Below, piece after piece: positions 1 to 7,390 of a stretch of DNA of 13,889 bases. The DNA comes from Bacteroidota bacterium. GTDB lineage: Bacteria; Bacteroidota; Bacteroidia; Flavobacteriales_F; PHOS-HE28. Made by a program: the position numbers and the translations under genes. Below the pieces are notes generated by a model. It saw nothing but the letters and a program-made list of their open reading frames with translations. It had not been told where the DNA came from and ran no database searches. Each line of letters opens with the position of its first letter. The stretch's first letter is position 1. The stretch is from contig JAEZAU010000077.1 in NCBI GenBank assembly GCA_023430325.1, positions 1 to 13,889 on the forward strand, written 5' to 3'.

Positions 1-12
1 CGCCACTTACGC
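1..12 (-). repeat. F2 intergenic repeat, head only, cut by window edge
   Basis: The 12 bases are the exact reverse complement of GCGTAAGTGGCG, the head of the two complete F2 repeats at 7530 and 13753. The rest of this copy would lie to the left of the window. It points away from the F1 repeat at 79-165, which gives the same head-to-head F1/F2 arrangement seen at the other two loci, inverted. Twelve bases is short, but the position next to an F1 copy makes chance unlikely. Confidence 0.6.
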
Positions 13-23
13 GGATCGGGTCC

Positions 24-51
24 TTGAACAATGAATATCGAATACTGTATG
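24..51 (+). repeat. Imperfect heptad tract
   Basis: Four consecutive 7-base units (TTGAACA, ATGAATA, TCGAATA, CTGTATG) share a period of seven. It lies in the spacer between the F2 head at 1-12 and the F1 head at 79. A short inverted repeat, GGTCC at 19-23 and GGACC at 54-58, brackets it. The tract is degenerate and is mainly supported by the clearer heptad arrays at 184-211 and 13480-13561. Confidence 0.35.
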
Positions 52-78
52 TTGGACCGATCGATCTTACCGGTATGT

Positions 79-165
79 GCGTGAGGGATAGCAGCGGCAC
101 CCCGCAAGCGAGCACAGCGAGTGCGGAGTACAGCGGATAGCCCGACCCGTAGGGGCACGCCCTAA
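79..165 (+). repeat. F1 intergenic repeat, left copy
   Basis: Homologous to the minus-strand repeat at 13563-13639. Both read GCGT(g/a)AGGGATAG, then AGCGGCA and CCCGC, a variable core, then GGA-TACAGCGGATAGCCCGACCC, and end in ACGCCC-(t/c)-AAA. In this copy the core can fold with CCGCA (102-106) against TGCGG (122-126). It lies downstream of the response regulator gene, whose stop is at 223. There is no coding potential. The tail resembles, from memory, a repeat common between genes in flavobacterial genomes. Confidence 0.75.
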
Positions 166-183
166 ACTTCCGAAGAGATCGAA

Positions 184-211
184 CATTGATGATCGGAGAT
201 CAGGGATCGGA
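184..211 (+). repeat. Heptad array between F1 repeat and response regulator stop
   Basis: Four in-phase 7-base units: CATTGAT, GATCGGA, GATCAGG, GATCGGA. The third unit differs from the second and fourth at two positions. It lies just 3' of the minus-strand response regulator gene. No terminator hairpin with a T-tract is visible in 166-222. Confidence 0.4.
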
Positions 212-222
212 AAACTGGATCT

Positions 223-1011
223 TCAAACCACCTGCTCCTGCAATGCTTTCGCGATCTGTTCCTTGTAGCTGCGGCCGCTCACGATGCGTTCGTTGTTGGC
301 CATGGTGAAGATGAACTCGTTGTTACCGCTGTACCGGGCATTGCGCACATGGGCCACGTTCACGATGTAACTGCGATGGATCCGCAGGAAGCGGGTGGGA
401 TCGAGCTCGCTCTCGATCGCGTTCATGGTCATCCGGTACAGGAAATGCCGATCCTTCAGCTGCAGGCATAGATAATTGCCTTCTGCACGCAGGTAGATCA
501 GGTTGGATGCTTCCACCTTGTGCTCACGGCCCTTTTCCTTGATCACGAACATCTCCATGTACTCACTGTTGCTGTGCAGGTGTTCGCGCATCAGTTCCAT
601 CAATTTGCCCGTGAGCTTGCTGTTCTGGCGCATATCGATGAAACGCTTCGCCTTTTCAAGGGAAGTGAAGAACCGATCGTCATCATATGGCTTCAACAGA
701 TAATCCACCGCGTTCACATCGAAGGCCTTTAAGGCATACTGGTCATGTGCGGTCACGAACACCACGAAAGGCACACGGTCCTTGCTGCTCTGCTGGTGCA
801 GATGCTCCATTACCTGGAATCCGTTCACGTGCGGCATCTGCACATCGAGGAACATGAGATCGGGCCGCAGGCGCATGGCGGTCTCCACGGCTTCGGTCCC
901 ATTGCGGCATTCGCCAGCGAGTTCGATGTCGGAGTCCTGCGCCAGTAGCCTTGCGATCCTGTTGCGTGCAGCAGGTTCATCGTCCACAATGATGGTGCGG
1001 ATGTGTTTCAT
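223..1011 (-). CDS. LytTR-family response regulator
   Basis: A 262-aa two-component response regulator that would bind DNA when phosphorylated by the kinase encoded just upstream. The receiver domain (about residues 4-125) shows the acidic pocket DDE at 10-12, phospho-acceptor Asp56 in FLDVQMP, Thr87 in FVTAHD and Lys107 in LLKPYD. The C-terminal LytTR domain (about 153-257) has the typical FLRIHRSYIVN segment and ends in SGRSYKEQI. The ATG (1011-1009) overlaps the kinase stop codon in an ATGA arrangement, so translation is probably coupled. A real Shine-Dalgarno site precedes it at 1020-1027. Length and domain order are standard for the AgrA/LytR/YpdB type. Target genes cannot be inferred here; self-regulation of the operon is possible. 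Confidence 0.95.
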   Translation of the reverse strand: MKHIRTIIVDDEPAARNRIARLLAQDSDIELAGECRNGTEAVETAMRLRPDLMFLDVQMPHVNGFQVMEHLHQQSSKDRVPFVVFVTAHDQYALKAFDVNAVDYLLKPYDDDRFFTSLEKAKRFIDMRQNSKLTGKLMELMREHLHSNSEYMEMFVIKEKGREHKVEASNLIYLRAEGNYLCLQLKDRHFLYRMTMNAIESELDPTRFLRIHRSYIVNVAHVRNARYSGNNEFIFTMANNERIVSGRSYKEQIAKALQEQVV

Positions 1012-2135
1012 GATGCGTGCTCCTTAAGGTCGAGAGGGAATGAGAGCTTCACTTCGAAGCCCTTGTTATATGCGGAAATGATATTGAACGTTGCCTGCTC
1101 ACCATAGATCAGTCGCAGCCGTTCGCTGACGTTCTTGAGGCCGATGCCGCCATTGGACATCACCTTGGAGACATCGGAACAACCCCTGCCATTGTCTGCC
1201 ACGGCCAGATACAGCCGATCGCCGTTGCGCTCCGCCTTCACAATGATCCTCACCTGCGCATCGGCGGCTTCTGGTCCGTGCTTGATGGCATTCTCCACCA
1301 ACGGTTGCAACACCATGCTTGGAACTTGTGCATTGGCCAGTTCTGCGGGTACCTGGTATTCGACCTGGAGCCGATCGCGGAAACGCATGGCCTCAATGCC
1401 GAGATAATTGGCCACATGATCTATCTCGCGCTCCAGCGGCACCTTGTCCCGCTGGGTCTTCTCAAGGGTCACGCGCAAAAGTTGCCCCAGGCGGCTGAGC
1501 ACCTTTCGGGCATCGTTGATGTTTTCGTCCATCAAAGCGCTCACCGTATTGAGCGTGTTGAACAGAAAATGCGGTTGAAGCTGCTTCTTGAGCGTGTTCA
1601 GTTGGGTGACCTGAAGTTCACTGCGCAGCTTCAGGAACTGCTCGTGCTCCTCACGGCGCATCCGGGAATTGTCCAGGGCGATCAGGACACCCATGAGCAC
1701 CCAGTATTCCATGGTGCGGGTGAAGATGGCTGGCGGTAGAGAATTCAATGCCCAGCTGCGGTAGATCGGATCATTGAAGTCGAAATCCCCAATGCGTACA
1801 AGGATGGAATAGTAGATGGCCGAGGTGACCATCTCATGGAATGAAGCGATCAGCAAGCTCAGACCGAGATGTACCAGCACATGCTGGAATTGCGGACGGT
1901 CATGGAAGGGCCAGCGGCGGAGAATGGAATAGATCAACGGGCTTAGCAGTGCCCAGAAAAGGAAGTTCAGGTATGGTACCGGTGCTTCACGCCACCAGTT
2001 GAACTCGGTCAATTGCTTCAGATCGCGATACACGTACCAGTGCATGTACGCCTGAAAGAGGAAAAGCGTGGCCAGCACACCCGCCGTGATGAGGATGGTG
2101 CGGTATCGGATCGGCGTTCGCTGGAAATAGTTCAT
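1008..2135 (-). CDS. LytS/YehU-type sensor histidine kinase
   Basis: A 375-aa inner-membrane sensor kinase of the His_kinase (PF06580) type. About four hydrophobic segments (roughly 14-32, 56-72, 86-110, 137-154) form the sensor part, with no separate periplasmic domain. A coiled stretch (157-185) leads into the phospho-acceptor motif KKQLQPHFLFNTLN with His189. The ATPase part has the N-box LVENAIKHG (Asn282), the DNGRG motif (314-318) and GGIGLKNVSERL (329-340). This arrangement is usual for kinases paired with LytTR regulators, and the partner gene follows with a 4-nt overlap. The ATG at 2135 has no Shine-Dalgarno site. A 36-nt near-perfect hairpin ends 17 nt upstream of it, and a possible promoter lies at 2241-2272. 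The signal sensed is unknown. Confidence 0.93.
   Translation of the reverse strand: MNYFQRTPIRYRTILITAGVLATLFLFQAYMHWYVYRDLKQLTEFNWWREAPVPYLNFLFWALLSPLIYSILRRWPFHDRPQFQHVLVHLGLSLLIASFHEMVTSAIYYSILVRIGDFDFNDPIYRSWALNSLPPAIFTRTMEYWVLMGVLIALDNSRMRREEHEQFLKLRSELQVTQLNTLKKQLQPHFLFNTLNTVSALMDENINDARKVLSRLGQLLRVTLEKTQRDKVPLEREIDHVANYLGIEAMRFRDRLQVEYQVPAELANAQVPSMVLQPLVENAIKHGPEAADAQVRIIVKAERNGDRLYLAVADNGRGCSDVSKVMSNGGIGLKNVSERLRLIYGEQATFNIISAYNKGFEVKLSFPLDLKEHAS
1020..1027 (-). promoter_or_regulatory. Ribosome binding site of the response regulator
   Basis: The minus strand reads TTAAGGAG, eight bases before the ATG at 1011. It lies inside the 3' end of the kinase gene. Most other starts in this window have no Shine-Dalgarno match, as usual in Bacteroidota, so this site stands out and supports the chosen start. 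Confidence 0.65.
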
Positions 2136-2152
2136 CTGTTCATAAGGGCAGC

Positions 2153-2188
2153 GGGAACAGCCGGTCCTTGTGGGGACAGGCTGTTCCC
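2153..2188 (-). promoter_or_regulatory. Strong hairpin/dyad before the sensor kinase start
   Basis: GGGAACAGCC (2153-2162) and GGCTGTTCCC (2179-2188) are exact inverted copies. Inside them GTCC (2164-2167) pairs with GGAC (2174-2177), leaving one mismatched pair and a 6-nt loop. This gives 14 pairs in 36 nt. No T-run follows on either strand, so it is not a classical intrinsic terminator. It lies between the lipoprotein stop (2344) and the kinase ATG (2135), 17 nt before the start. It could be a 5'-UTR structure, an operator for a dimeric protein, or an end structure for the upstream transcript. Confidence 0.6.
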
Positions 2189-2240
2189 CGGCCGTTCCCT
2201 CATTGCTTCAAGCCTGCGTGAACAAGCGTTGCGGCCGAGA

Positions 2241-2272
2241 CCAAGCTAGACCGGCAACTGCTGATGGCCCAA
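2241..2272 (-). promoter_or_regulatory. Candidate Bacteroidota promoter for the kinase/regulator operon
   Basis: The minus strand has TTG (2272-2270), 21 nt, then TAGCTTGG (2248-2241). The latter matches the TAnnTTTG -7 box at all but one defined base, and the TTG is at an acceptable -33 distance. Transcription would start near 2235, giving a leader of about 100 nt that contains the 2153-2188 hairpin. One mismatch and no independent support keep this tentative. Confidence 0.35.
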
Positions 2273-2343
2273 GCAAAGGGTGATGAACGGCTGCGGATGG
2301 GATGGGGCGTTCAGTTAACCATACGTCCCGGAAGGATGAGCGG

Positions 2344-3141
2344 TCAGCCTCCGATCGTGAAGGTGAGATCACCTACTGATATAGTGATCGAACTATCGCA
2401 AGTACCGGGACCGAGATCGATCGTGCGTACGGGCAGCCCTTGTGGTGTCACCTGCTGCACACCGCTCACTATCCAGGGGCAATCCAGCTCGATACGAAGA
2501 GGTGAAGTGATGTTCAATGTGAAAGGAAGACCGTTGCGGTTCACACCACTCCCTCCTCCGGTGATCAAGTACACATCATCGATGATCTGCGGGGTGCCTT
2601 CACCTTCGATCCAGGTACGGGTGCGCTGGTAATTGTGGCTGCTCGTCCAACTGCCGTCCGGTGCTGTCACCGTGCCGTTCACCACCACGCTGAAATAGGT
2701 CTGTCCCTGGCCGTTCTGGCCTTCATTGGTCACCGACTTCGAACCCTGCACCAGATGACCGTTCACGTGGAAATTCTCAGGTGTGATGGTGATCACCGTG
2801 CCCGGTTCGGAATAGGGTCCTGTGAAGGTGACGTTCAACTTTCCGCGTCGGGCAAGTCCATCCGGTCCCGTACAATTCTCAGTACCAAAATCCACTACCA
2901 TCATATGTGGCATCACGGAAAGATCGATGGAAACCGACTGGATACAACCTCCTTCGCCGTCCTTGTAAGCCTTGTCGGCCTGCTTCAATGCATCGGCGAA
3001 ATAAGATTCGGCCTTGTAATTATCCGTTGCGGCCGTGAGGTCGGTATTCGGTGCAGGAGCATTGTCCTCCTTGTCCTTTCGGCAACTGCTCAATAGAGCG
3101 ATCGCCACTAAAGAAAGAATGAGCGTGGATCGGGTGAACAT
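2344..3141 (-). CDS. Uncharacterised lipoprotein
   Basis: A 265-aa predicted lipoprotein of unknown function. I chose the ATG at 3141 over an in-frame Met 15 codons upstream because it starts a clean signal peptide, MFTRSTLILSLVAIALLSSC, with lipobox LSSC and lipidated Cys20, followed by charged RKDKEDN. The mature part is Thr/Gly-rich and probably beta-structured. It has four further cysteines, including one in a DFGTENC-like segment and one in GPGTCD near the C-terminus. I recall similar DFG-C...G..G....T.TG lipoproteins in other Bacteroidota but cannot name a family. It follows folA on the same strand after 48 nt, and a near-match to the -7 box (GAACTTTG, 3191-3184) overlaps the folA end, so it may have its own promoter. 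The lipobox is not followed by an obvious export signal that I can judge. Confidence 0.8.
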   Translation of the reverse strand: MFTRSTLILSLVAIALLSSCRKDKEDNAPAPNTDLTAATDNYKAESYFADALKQADKAYKDGEGGCIQSVSIDLSVMPHMMVVDFGTENCTGPDGLARRGKLNVTFTGPYSEPGTVITITPENFHVNGHLVQGSKSVTNEGQNGQGQTYFSVVVNGTVTAPDGSWTSSHNYQRTRTWIEGEGTPQIIDDVYLITGGGSGVNRNGLPFTLNITSPLRIELDCPWIVSGVQQVTPQGLPVRTIDLGPGTCDSSITISVGDLTFTIGG

Positions 3142-3189
3142 GGTGGTCCGTATTGGTTCGCCTGTAGGACGCGAATGATGGGCCAAAGT

Positions 3190-3699
3190 TCAACGCGCCC
3201 GCTCCAGCGTAAGGAAAGTGAAGGAGTGGGCATGCCGCTCGTCCGCTGGATGATGGCGTTCTTCGATCGTTCTCCATTCTGCTGGATCGAGCTCCGGAAA
3301 AAAGACATCTCCTTCCACATCCGCATGGATCCGGGTGAGATAGAGCCTGTCCATCAGATCCTGCTCAATGGCTTGTTTGAAGATCTCACCCCCTCCGATG
3401 ATGAACACCTCATCATCCCCATTCTTCCTGGCCAGATCAATGGCCTCCTGCAGAGCGTTCACCAGGATGGCTCCCTGCGGATCATAGTTCTTGTTCCGAG
3501 TGATCACCAGGTTCGTGCGATCCTTGAGCGGACGAAAACGCAACGGGATACTTTCGTAGTTCACCCTGCCGGTGATGATATGATGGCCCTTGGTGGTACT
3601 CGCAAAGAACTTCATGTCATCGGGCAAATGCCAGGGAAGGTCACCTTTTCTTCCGATGACCCCGTTCTCAGCCACCGCAACGATACCGCTTACCATCAT
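3190..3699 (-). CDS. folA: Dihydrofolate reductase
   Basis: A 169-aa cytosolic enzyme that reduces dihydrofolate to tetrahydrofolate with NADPH, regenerating the cofactor oxidised by ThyA. The N-terminus shows GVIGRKGDLPWHLPDDMKFF. The second Asp of LPDD (Asp28) aligns with catalytic Asp27 of the E. coli enzyme. The NADPH-binding parts are TGRVNYESI (in place of the usual MGRKTWESI) and the GGGEIFKQA loop. Length is normal. Two adjacent ATGs exist; the first (3699-3697) overlaps the thyA stop in ATGA and is preferred for that reason. thyA and folA are therefore translationally linked, an arrangement common in many bacteria. Nothing suggests an acquired trimethoprim-resistant type. Confidence 0.97.
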   Translation of the reverse strand: MMVSGIVAVAENGVIGRKGDLPWHLPDDMKFFASTTKGHHIITGRVNYESIPLRFRPLKDRTNLVITRNKNYDPQGAILVNALQEAIDLARKNGDDEVFIIGGGEIFKQAIEQDLMDRLYLTRIHADVEGDVFFPELDPAEWRTIEERHHPADERHAHSFTFLTLERAR

Positions 3700-4490
3700 A
3701 CGCTCACGCTGGCCTTGATGTGCGGGTGGGGATCGTAATCCTTCAGTGTGAAATGCTCGAACTTGAAGGAGAATATGTCCTTCACCGATGGATCGATCTC
3801 CATCCTGGGCAACGGACGTGGTTCACGGGTCAGCTGAAGTTTTGCCTGATCGATGTGATCGTTGTACAGATGCACGTCACCGAACGTGTGAATGAATTCA
3901 CCGGCCTGCAGATCGCACACCTGTGCCATCATCATCGTAAGCAACGCATAGCTCGCAATGTTGAACGGAACGCCAAGGAATGTATCAGCGCTGCGCTGGT
4001 AGAGCTGGCAACTGAGCTTTCCTTCGGCAACGTAGAATTGGAAGAGAGCGTGGCACGGTGGAAGTGCCATGTTGTCCACTTCTGCCGGGTTCCAGGCCGT
4101 AACGATCAATCGGCGGCTATCGGGGTTGCGCTTGATCGTCTCCACCAGTTTCGTTATCTGATCGATGCTTTTTCCGTTCGGTGCCGGCCAGTTGCGCCAT
4201 TGATAGCCATACACCGGACCGAGATCGCCATTCTCATCGGCCCACTCATCCCAGATCCGCACGCCGTTCTCCTGAAGGTAGCGGACGTTCGTATCGCCTT
4301 TCAGGAACCAGAGCAGTTCATGGATGATGCTCTTCACATGCAGCTTCTTGGTGGTGAGCAGTGGAAACCCTTTTTGCAGATCGAAACGCATCTGGTGGCC
4401 GAAACAGCTGATGGTGCCCGTACCGGTGCGGTCTTCCTTCTGAACACCATTATCCAGGATGTGACGCAGCAGGTCTTGATATTGCTTCAT
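3696..4490 (-). CDS. thyA: Thymidylate synthase
   Basis: Converts dUMP to dTMP using methylene-tetrahydrofolate and releases dihydrofolate for FolA. The start is set at the ATG at 4490 (MKQYQDLL), which gives 264 aa, the E. coli ThyA length. The longer in-frame reading from 4568 would overlap the clc 3' end and adds sequence unlike the family. Conserved residues fall at family positions: Arg21, Arg126-Arg127, catalytic Cys146 in ALPPCHALFQF, and Arg166, Ser167, Asp169 and Asn177 in QRSADTFLGVPFNIASY. His205 and Tyr207 are in FGDVHLYNDH. The C-terminus ends in Val rather than Ile. It begins 16 nt after the clc stop and overlaps folA by 4 nt, so the three are probably one transcript. Confidence 0.98.
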   Translation of the reverse strand: MKQYQDLLRHILDNGVQKEDRTGTGTISCFGHQMRFDLQKGFPLLTTKKLHVKSIIHELLWFLKGDTNVRYLQENGVRIWDEWADENGDLGPVYGYQWRNWPAPNGKSIDQITKLVETIKRNPDSRRLIVTAWNPAEVDNMALPPCHALFQFYVAEGKLSCQLYQRSADTFLGVPFNIASYALLTMMMAQVCDLQAGEFIHTFGDVHLYNDHIDQAKLQLTREPRPLPRMEIDPSVKDIFSFKFEHFTLKDYDPHPHIKASVSV

Positions 4491-4506
4491 GGTAGTGGCA
4501 ACGAAG

Positions 4507-5946
4507 TTAGACCTTCGGCCGTTGTGGCGGATCGGCGGGCACCTGTAATTGAAGTTCAGGCTGCACATCAGGCTTCCAATCCGGAAGGGTCTTCAGCAGT
4601 CTTTCCTTCATGCGTTCATAATAGCTCTTCCGATCGATGGTGAAGGCGATCAGGTAACCCACCATGGCCGCATACATCAGCTGGAAGATGGCGCTGTGCC
4701 GATCGGTCATTTCCAGCACCAGTATCGCGCTGGTGAAGGGCGATCGTGTAATGCCGCTGAGGAACGCGGTCATTCCGGCGAGCACCAGCATGTTGAACTG
4801 CCCGCGGCTGGGTTCGAAGAATTCGGCTATCCAGCCACCTATCGCCGCACCCGATGCCAGCGCCGGTGCAAAGATGCCTCCCGCTCCACCCGCAGAAATG
4901 GTGAACAATGGTGCCAGCAAACGCGCCCCGATGTTCTTTGCCGAGGCGTTCACCTCTTCGCCGAAAAGATATTCGCGAAGCAATGAGTGTCCCGATCCGA
5001 GGGAGTGACCGCCAAGAAAATGAAAGCACGCCGCGAAGAGCATGGCGCAGACGATGGCGAAAAGAGCCTGCTCAGATCTGTTCATGAGCGATCGCCTCAA
5101 CCTGTCGAACAGCATGATGGCGCGGGAAAATATGGCACCTATGAGACCCGCCACAGCAGCAATGAGCAGGATCTTGTACATGAAGGAAATGGTGGCCGGT
5201 TCCAGTTTCGGATAACCGAGCATGAGGTATGGGCCGAGCAACCATTGAGCGGTCATGCCGCTCAGGATCACCGCCGTGAGCACCGCCGTGCGGAACTGTG
5301 CGATGTGCGTTTTGGTCAGTTCTTCCACGGCGAACACGATCCCTCCCAGCGGGGTGTTGAAAGCTGCGCTGAGCCCCGCGGCACCACCGGTGATCATCAT
5401 TACACGGCGGCTCACCTTGGGCCAGAATGGAGGCAACAACCGATGCACCGTTCTATAGATGCTGCCCGCGATCTGCAAGGTGGGTCCCTCCCTTCCGATG
5501 GCGCCACCACCGAAAACCATGGCGATGCTGCTTACGATCTTCACGAAGATGATCCTCAAGTTGAGGAAGCGCCAGGAGCGATCGGGACCACGTTCGCTGG
5601 CCACTTCCACCGCCGCCATCAATTGAGGTATGCCGCTTCCGCCGGCCAACGGTGCGAACCTGGTCACAAGGAACCAGCTTGCCAGAAAACCCAGTGGCGC
5701 CGTAAGAAAGATCCAGCGTGGATCATGAGAAAGGATATTCAGGCTCACGCGCTCCATCCAATGGAACAGTTTCGCGTAGCCCACCGCCACCAACGCTGTA
5801 AGCACCGCACTCACCTGGTAGGGCAGTGCGAGCATGATGAAATCCTTGGCCCGGCTCCTGACAAAATAGCGGCGAACTTGCTCCAGGGCGCGGGCCACCA
5901 TCATCTGGATCCTCGCTTTCATCCCCGGCCGTTCCTCCGCCTCCAT
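4507..5946 (-). CDS. ClC-family chloride channel/antiporter
   Basis: A 479-aa inner-membrane ClC protein. Anion-site motifs are GSGIP (103-107), GREGP (151-155) with gating Glu153, and GGIFAP (356-361). The proton-pathway glutamate (E. coli Glu203) is kept as the second Glu of FAVEE (Glu209), so H+/Cl- exchange is more likely than a pure channel. There is no C-terminal CBS domain, only a 40-residue polar Pro-rich tail. I prefer the ATG at 5946. A TTG start three codons earlier (5955) lies inside a perfect -7 box (5960-5953) and cannot be in the transcript if that box is used. The gene is divergent from the AI-2E exporter and followed closely by thyA and folA. Its exact physiological role (acid resistance, anion balance) is not shown by context. 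Confidence 0.93.
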   Translation of the reverse strand: MEAEERPGMKARIQMMVARALEQVRRYFVRSRAKDFIMLALPYQVSAVLTALVAVGYAKLFHWMERVSLNILSHDPRWIFLTAPLGFLASWFLVTRFAPLAGGSGIPQLMAAVEVASERGPDRSWRFLNLRIIFVKIVSSIAMVFGGGAIGREGPTLQIAGSIYRTVHRLLPPFWPKVSRRVMMITGGAAGLSAAFNTPLGGIVFAVEELTKTHIAQFRTAVLTAVILSGMTAQWLLGPYLMLGYPKLEPATISFMYKILLIAAVAGLIGAIFSRAIMLFDRLRRSLMNRSEQALFAIVCAMLFAACFHFLGGHSLGSGHSLLREYLFGEEVNASAKNIGARLLAPLFTISAGGAGGIFAPALASGAAIGGWIAEFFEPSRGQFNMLVLAGMTAFLSGITRSPFTSAILVLEMTDRHSAIFQLMYAAMVGYLIAFTIDRKSYYERMKERLLKTLPDWKPDVQPELQLQVPADPPQRPKV

Positions 5947-5952
5947 GGCGGC

Positions 5953-5984
5953 CAAAAGTAGCGGGCATCTCTACGCGCATGCCC
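5953..5984 (-). promoter_or_regulatory. Candidate clc promoter with adjoining dyad
   Basis: The minus strand reads TACTTTTG at 5960-5953, a full match to the Bacteroidota TAnnTTTG -7 box, only 6 nt before the clc ATG at 5946. A transcript from it would be leaderless or nearly so. Directly upstream, between the -7 and -33 positions, GGGCAT (5963-5968) and ATGCCC (5979-5984) form a perfect 6-bp dyad with a 10-nt centre, placed where a repressor could sit. No good TTG -33 element is visible at the usual spacing. Confidence 0.5.
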
Positions 5985-6150
5985 ACCGATCGCTGAAAGT
6001 GATCAACAAGCTTCATCCTGGTCCAGGAAAGTAGCGAGCGAGATGCTGGGGCGCCGATACCACGATCGGCAGCTCATGTGTACTGCCCGTGGATCGAGCA
6101 ATGGCGCGGTCTTTCACCGATCGGAACCGAAGTTGGTGGGTATTGTCCGT

Positions 6151-7377
6151 ATGCAGATACCCGAACGGGACCATCTCAAGCGGTTCAACAGCATCATGCT
6201 GGCCGTGGTGCTCATTTTCGGGGTCATGTACTTCGCCAGGGATTTCCTGATCCCATTGACGCTTTCCCTTTTGATCGCCACACTGCTTGTTCCGTTCTGC
6301 AGATGGATGGAACGGAAAGGTCTGGCGCGCGGACTTGCCGCCACGTTGAGCGCCGTGGCCGTATTGATCGTGCTGAGCGGGGTCTTCGCCTTCATCGCCT
6401 TTCAGGTGAGTTCCTTCAGCAAGGATGTTCCCCAGTTGAAAGAAAAGCTTACCCAGCATCTTTCCAAAGGACAGGAAGAGTTGAAGTCGAATTTCGGTGT
6501 CACCATAGAGGATATGCCGACAGCCGATACCACCTTGGCGGATAGTTCAGAGGCTGCAGGGCAGATCGGCGCGACCAAGGAAGCACCCAAAAAGAAGAAG
6601 AGCGGAGAAGAGAAGGCACCCAAGCCCGAGGAAGAACAGACAGAGAACAATGGATCGGAACGTTCCATACCCATGGGCGAGGCTGTTCAACATCTGTTCA
6701 CCGTGCTGAAATTCGGCTTCGGAACGTTCTTCACCCTGGTGATCATGTTCGCCTACATCGTGCTGTTCCTTTACTACCGGCGGCGTTTGCGCGATGCGGT
6801 GGTGATGATCTTTCCGGAACATCGGAAGGAGCGTACCAAACATGCGTTGCGCGAGGCCGGTCGCGTGGGGCAGAGCTACCTGGGCGGCATGTTCGTGGTC
6901 ACCACGATACTCGGCGTATTGAATTCACTCGCTCTTCTGGCCATCGGCATCGATCATCCCTTTCTGTTCGGGTTCCTGGCCGGTTACCTGAACTTCATCC
7001 CGTTCATCGGCACATTGATGGGCGGCATACTTCCCATGGGCATGGCCTTTCTCACCGAAGACAGCGCGCTGCCTGCCCTGTTGGTGCTCGGTGCCTTCAC
7101 GTTGAACCAGGTGATCGAGGAGACCATGCTCACCCCGAACATCGTTGGCGATCGGGTGAACGTGAATCCGCTATTCATCATTTTCGCGATCGTGATCGGA
7201 GAGCTGCTCTGGGGCATTCCCGGTGTCATCCTTTTCATACCGCTAACGGCCATAGCCAAGATCATCTTCGATCATGTGGAAGAGTTGAGACCACTTGCAC
7301 ATTTCCTGGGCCAGCAGGAAGAGGAAAAGCCAACGATCTTCCGGCGATTGCAGATGAAATTGAAACGGCCCTCCTGA
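6151..7377 (+). CDS. AI-2E/PerM-family membrane exporter
   Basis: A 408-aa inner-membrane protein of the AI-2E exporter (PF01594, YdiK/PerM/TqsA) superfamily, whose members export small molecules or ions; the substrate is not predictable here. An N-terminal membrane block spans about 12-86. A family-typical soluble loop (87-185) carries an extra charged stretch (about 122-176) with lysine and glutamate runs such as KKKK and EEE. A C-terminal block includes GYLNFIPFIGTLMGGILP (278-295), the NQVIEETMLTPNIVG segment (319-333) and GELLWGIPGVILFIPLTAI (350-368), both hallmarks of the family. I start at ATG 6151 because the 36 codons from an upstream ATG at 6043 look non-coding. It is divergent from clc (195-nt gap) and convergent with the nucleoside transporter. 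Confidence 0.9.
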   Translation: MQIPERDHLKRFNSIMLAVVLIFGVMYFARDFLIPLTLSLLIATLLVPFCRWMERKGLARGLAATLSAVAVLIVLSGVFAFIAFQVSSFSKDVPQLKEKLTQHLSKGQEELKSNFGVTIEDMPTADTTLADSSEAAGQIGATKEAPKKKKSGEEKAPKPEEEQTENNGSERSIPMGEAVQHLFTVLKFGFGTFFTLVIMFAYIVLFLYYRRRLRDAVVMIFPEHRKERTKHALREAGRVGQSYLGGMFVVTTILGVLNSLALLAIGIDHPFLFGFLAGYLNFIPFIGTLMGGILPMGMAFLTEDSALPALLVLGAFTLNQVIEETMLTPNIVGDRVNVNPLFIIFAIVIGELLWGIPGVILFIPLTAIAKIIFDHVEELRPLAHFLGQQEEEKPTIFRRLQMKLKRPS

Positions 7378-7390
7378 ATTTGCCGGATGC

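Noticed and set aside
4491..4568. Longer thyA reading starting at 4568
   Set aside because: It would overlap the clc 3' end by about 60 nt and add 26 residues unlike ThyA. The ATG at 4490 gives the standard 264 aa.
3720..4643. Long plus-strand frame (307 codons) opposite thyA, and others opposite clc (4987-5961) and etfA (9450-10370)
   Set aside because: These lie antisense to well-conserved genes in GC-rich DNA with few stops. The proteins have no recognisable domains and unlikely composition.
6043..6150. Upstream ATG for the AI-2E-family gene
   Set aside because: The extra 36 residues are polar and unlike the family N-terminus. The first membrane segment fits a start at 6151.
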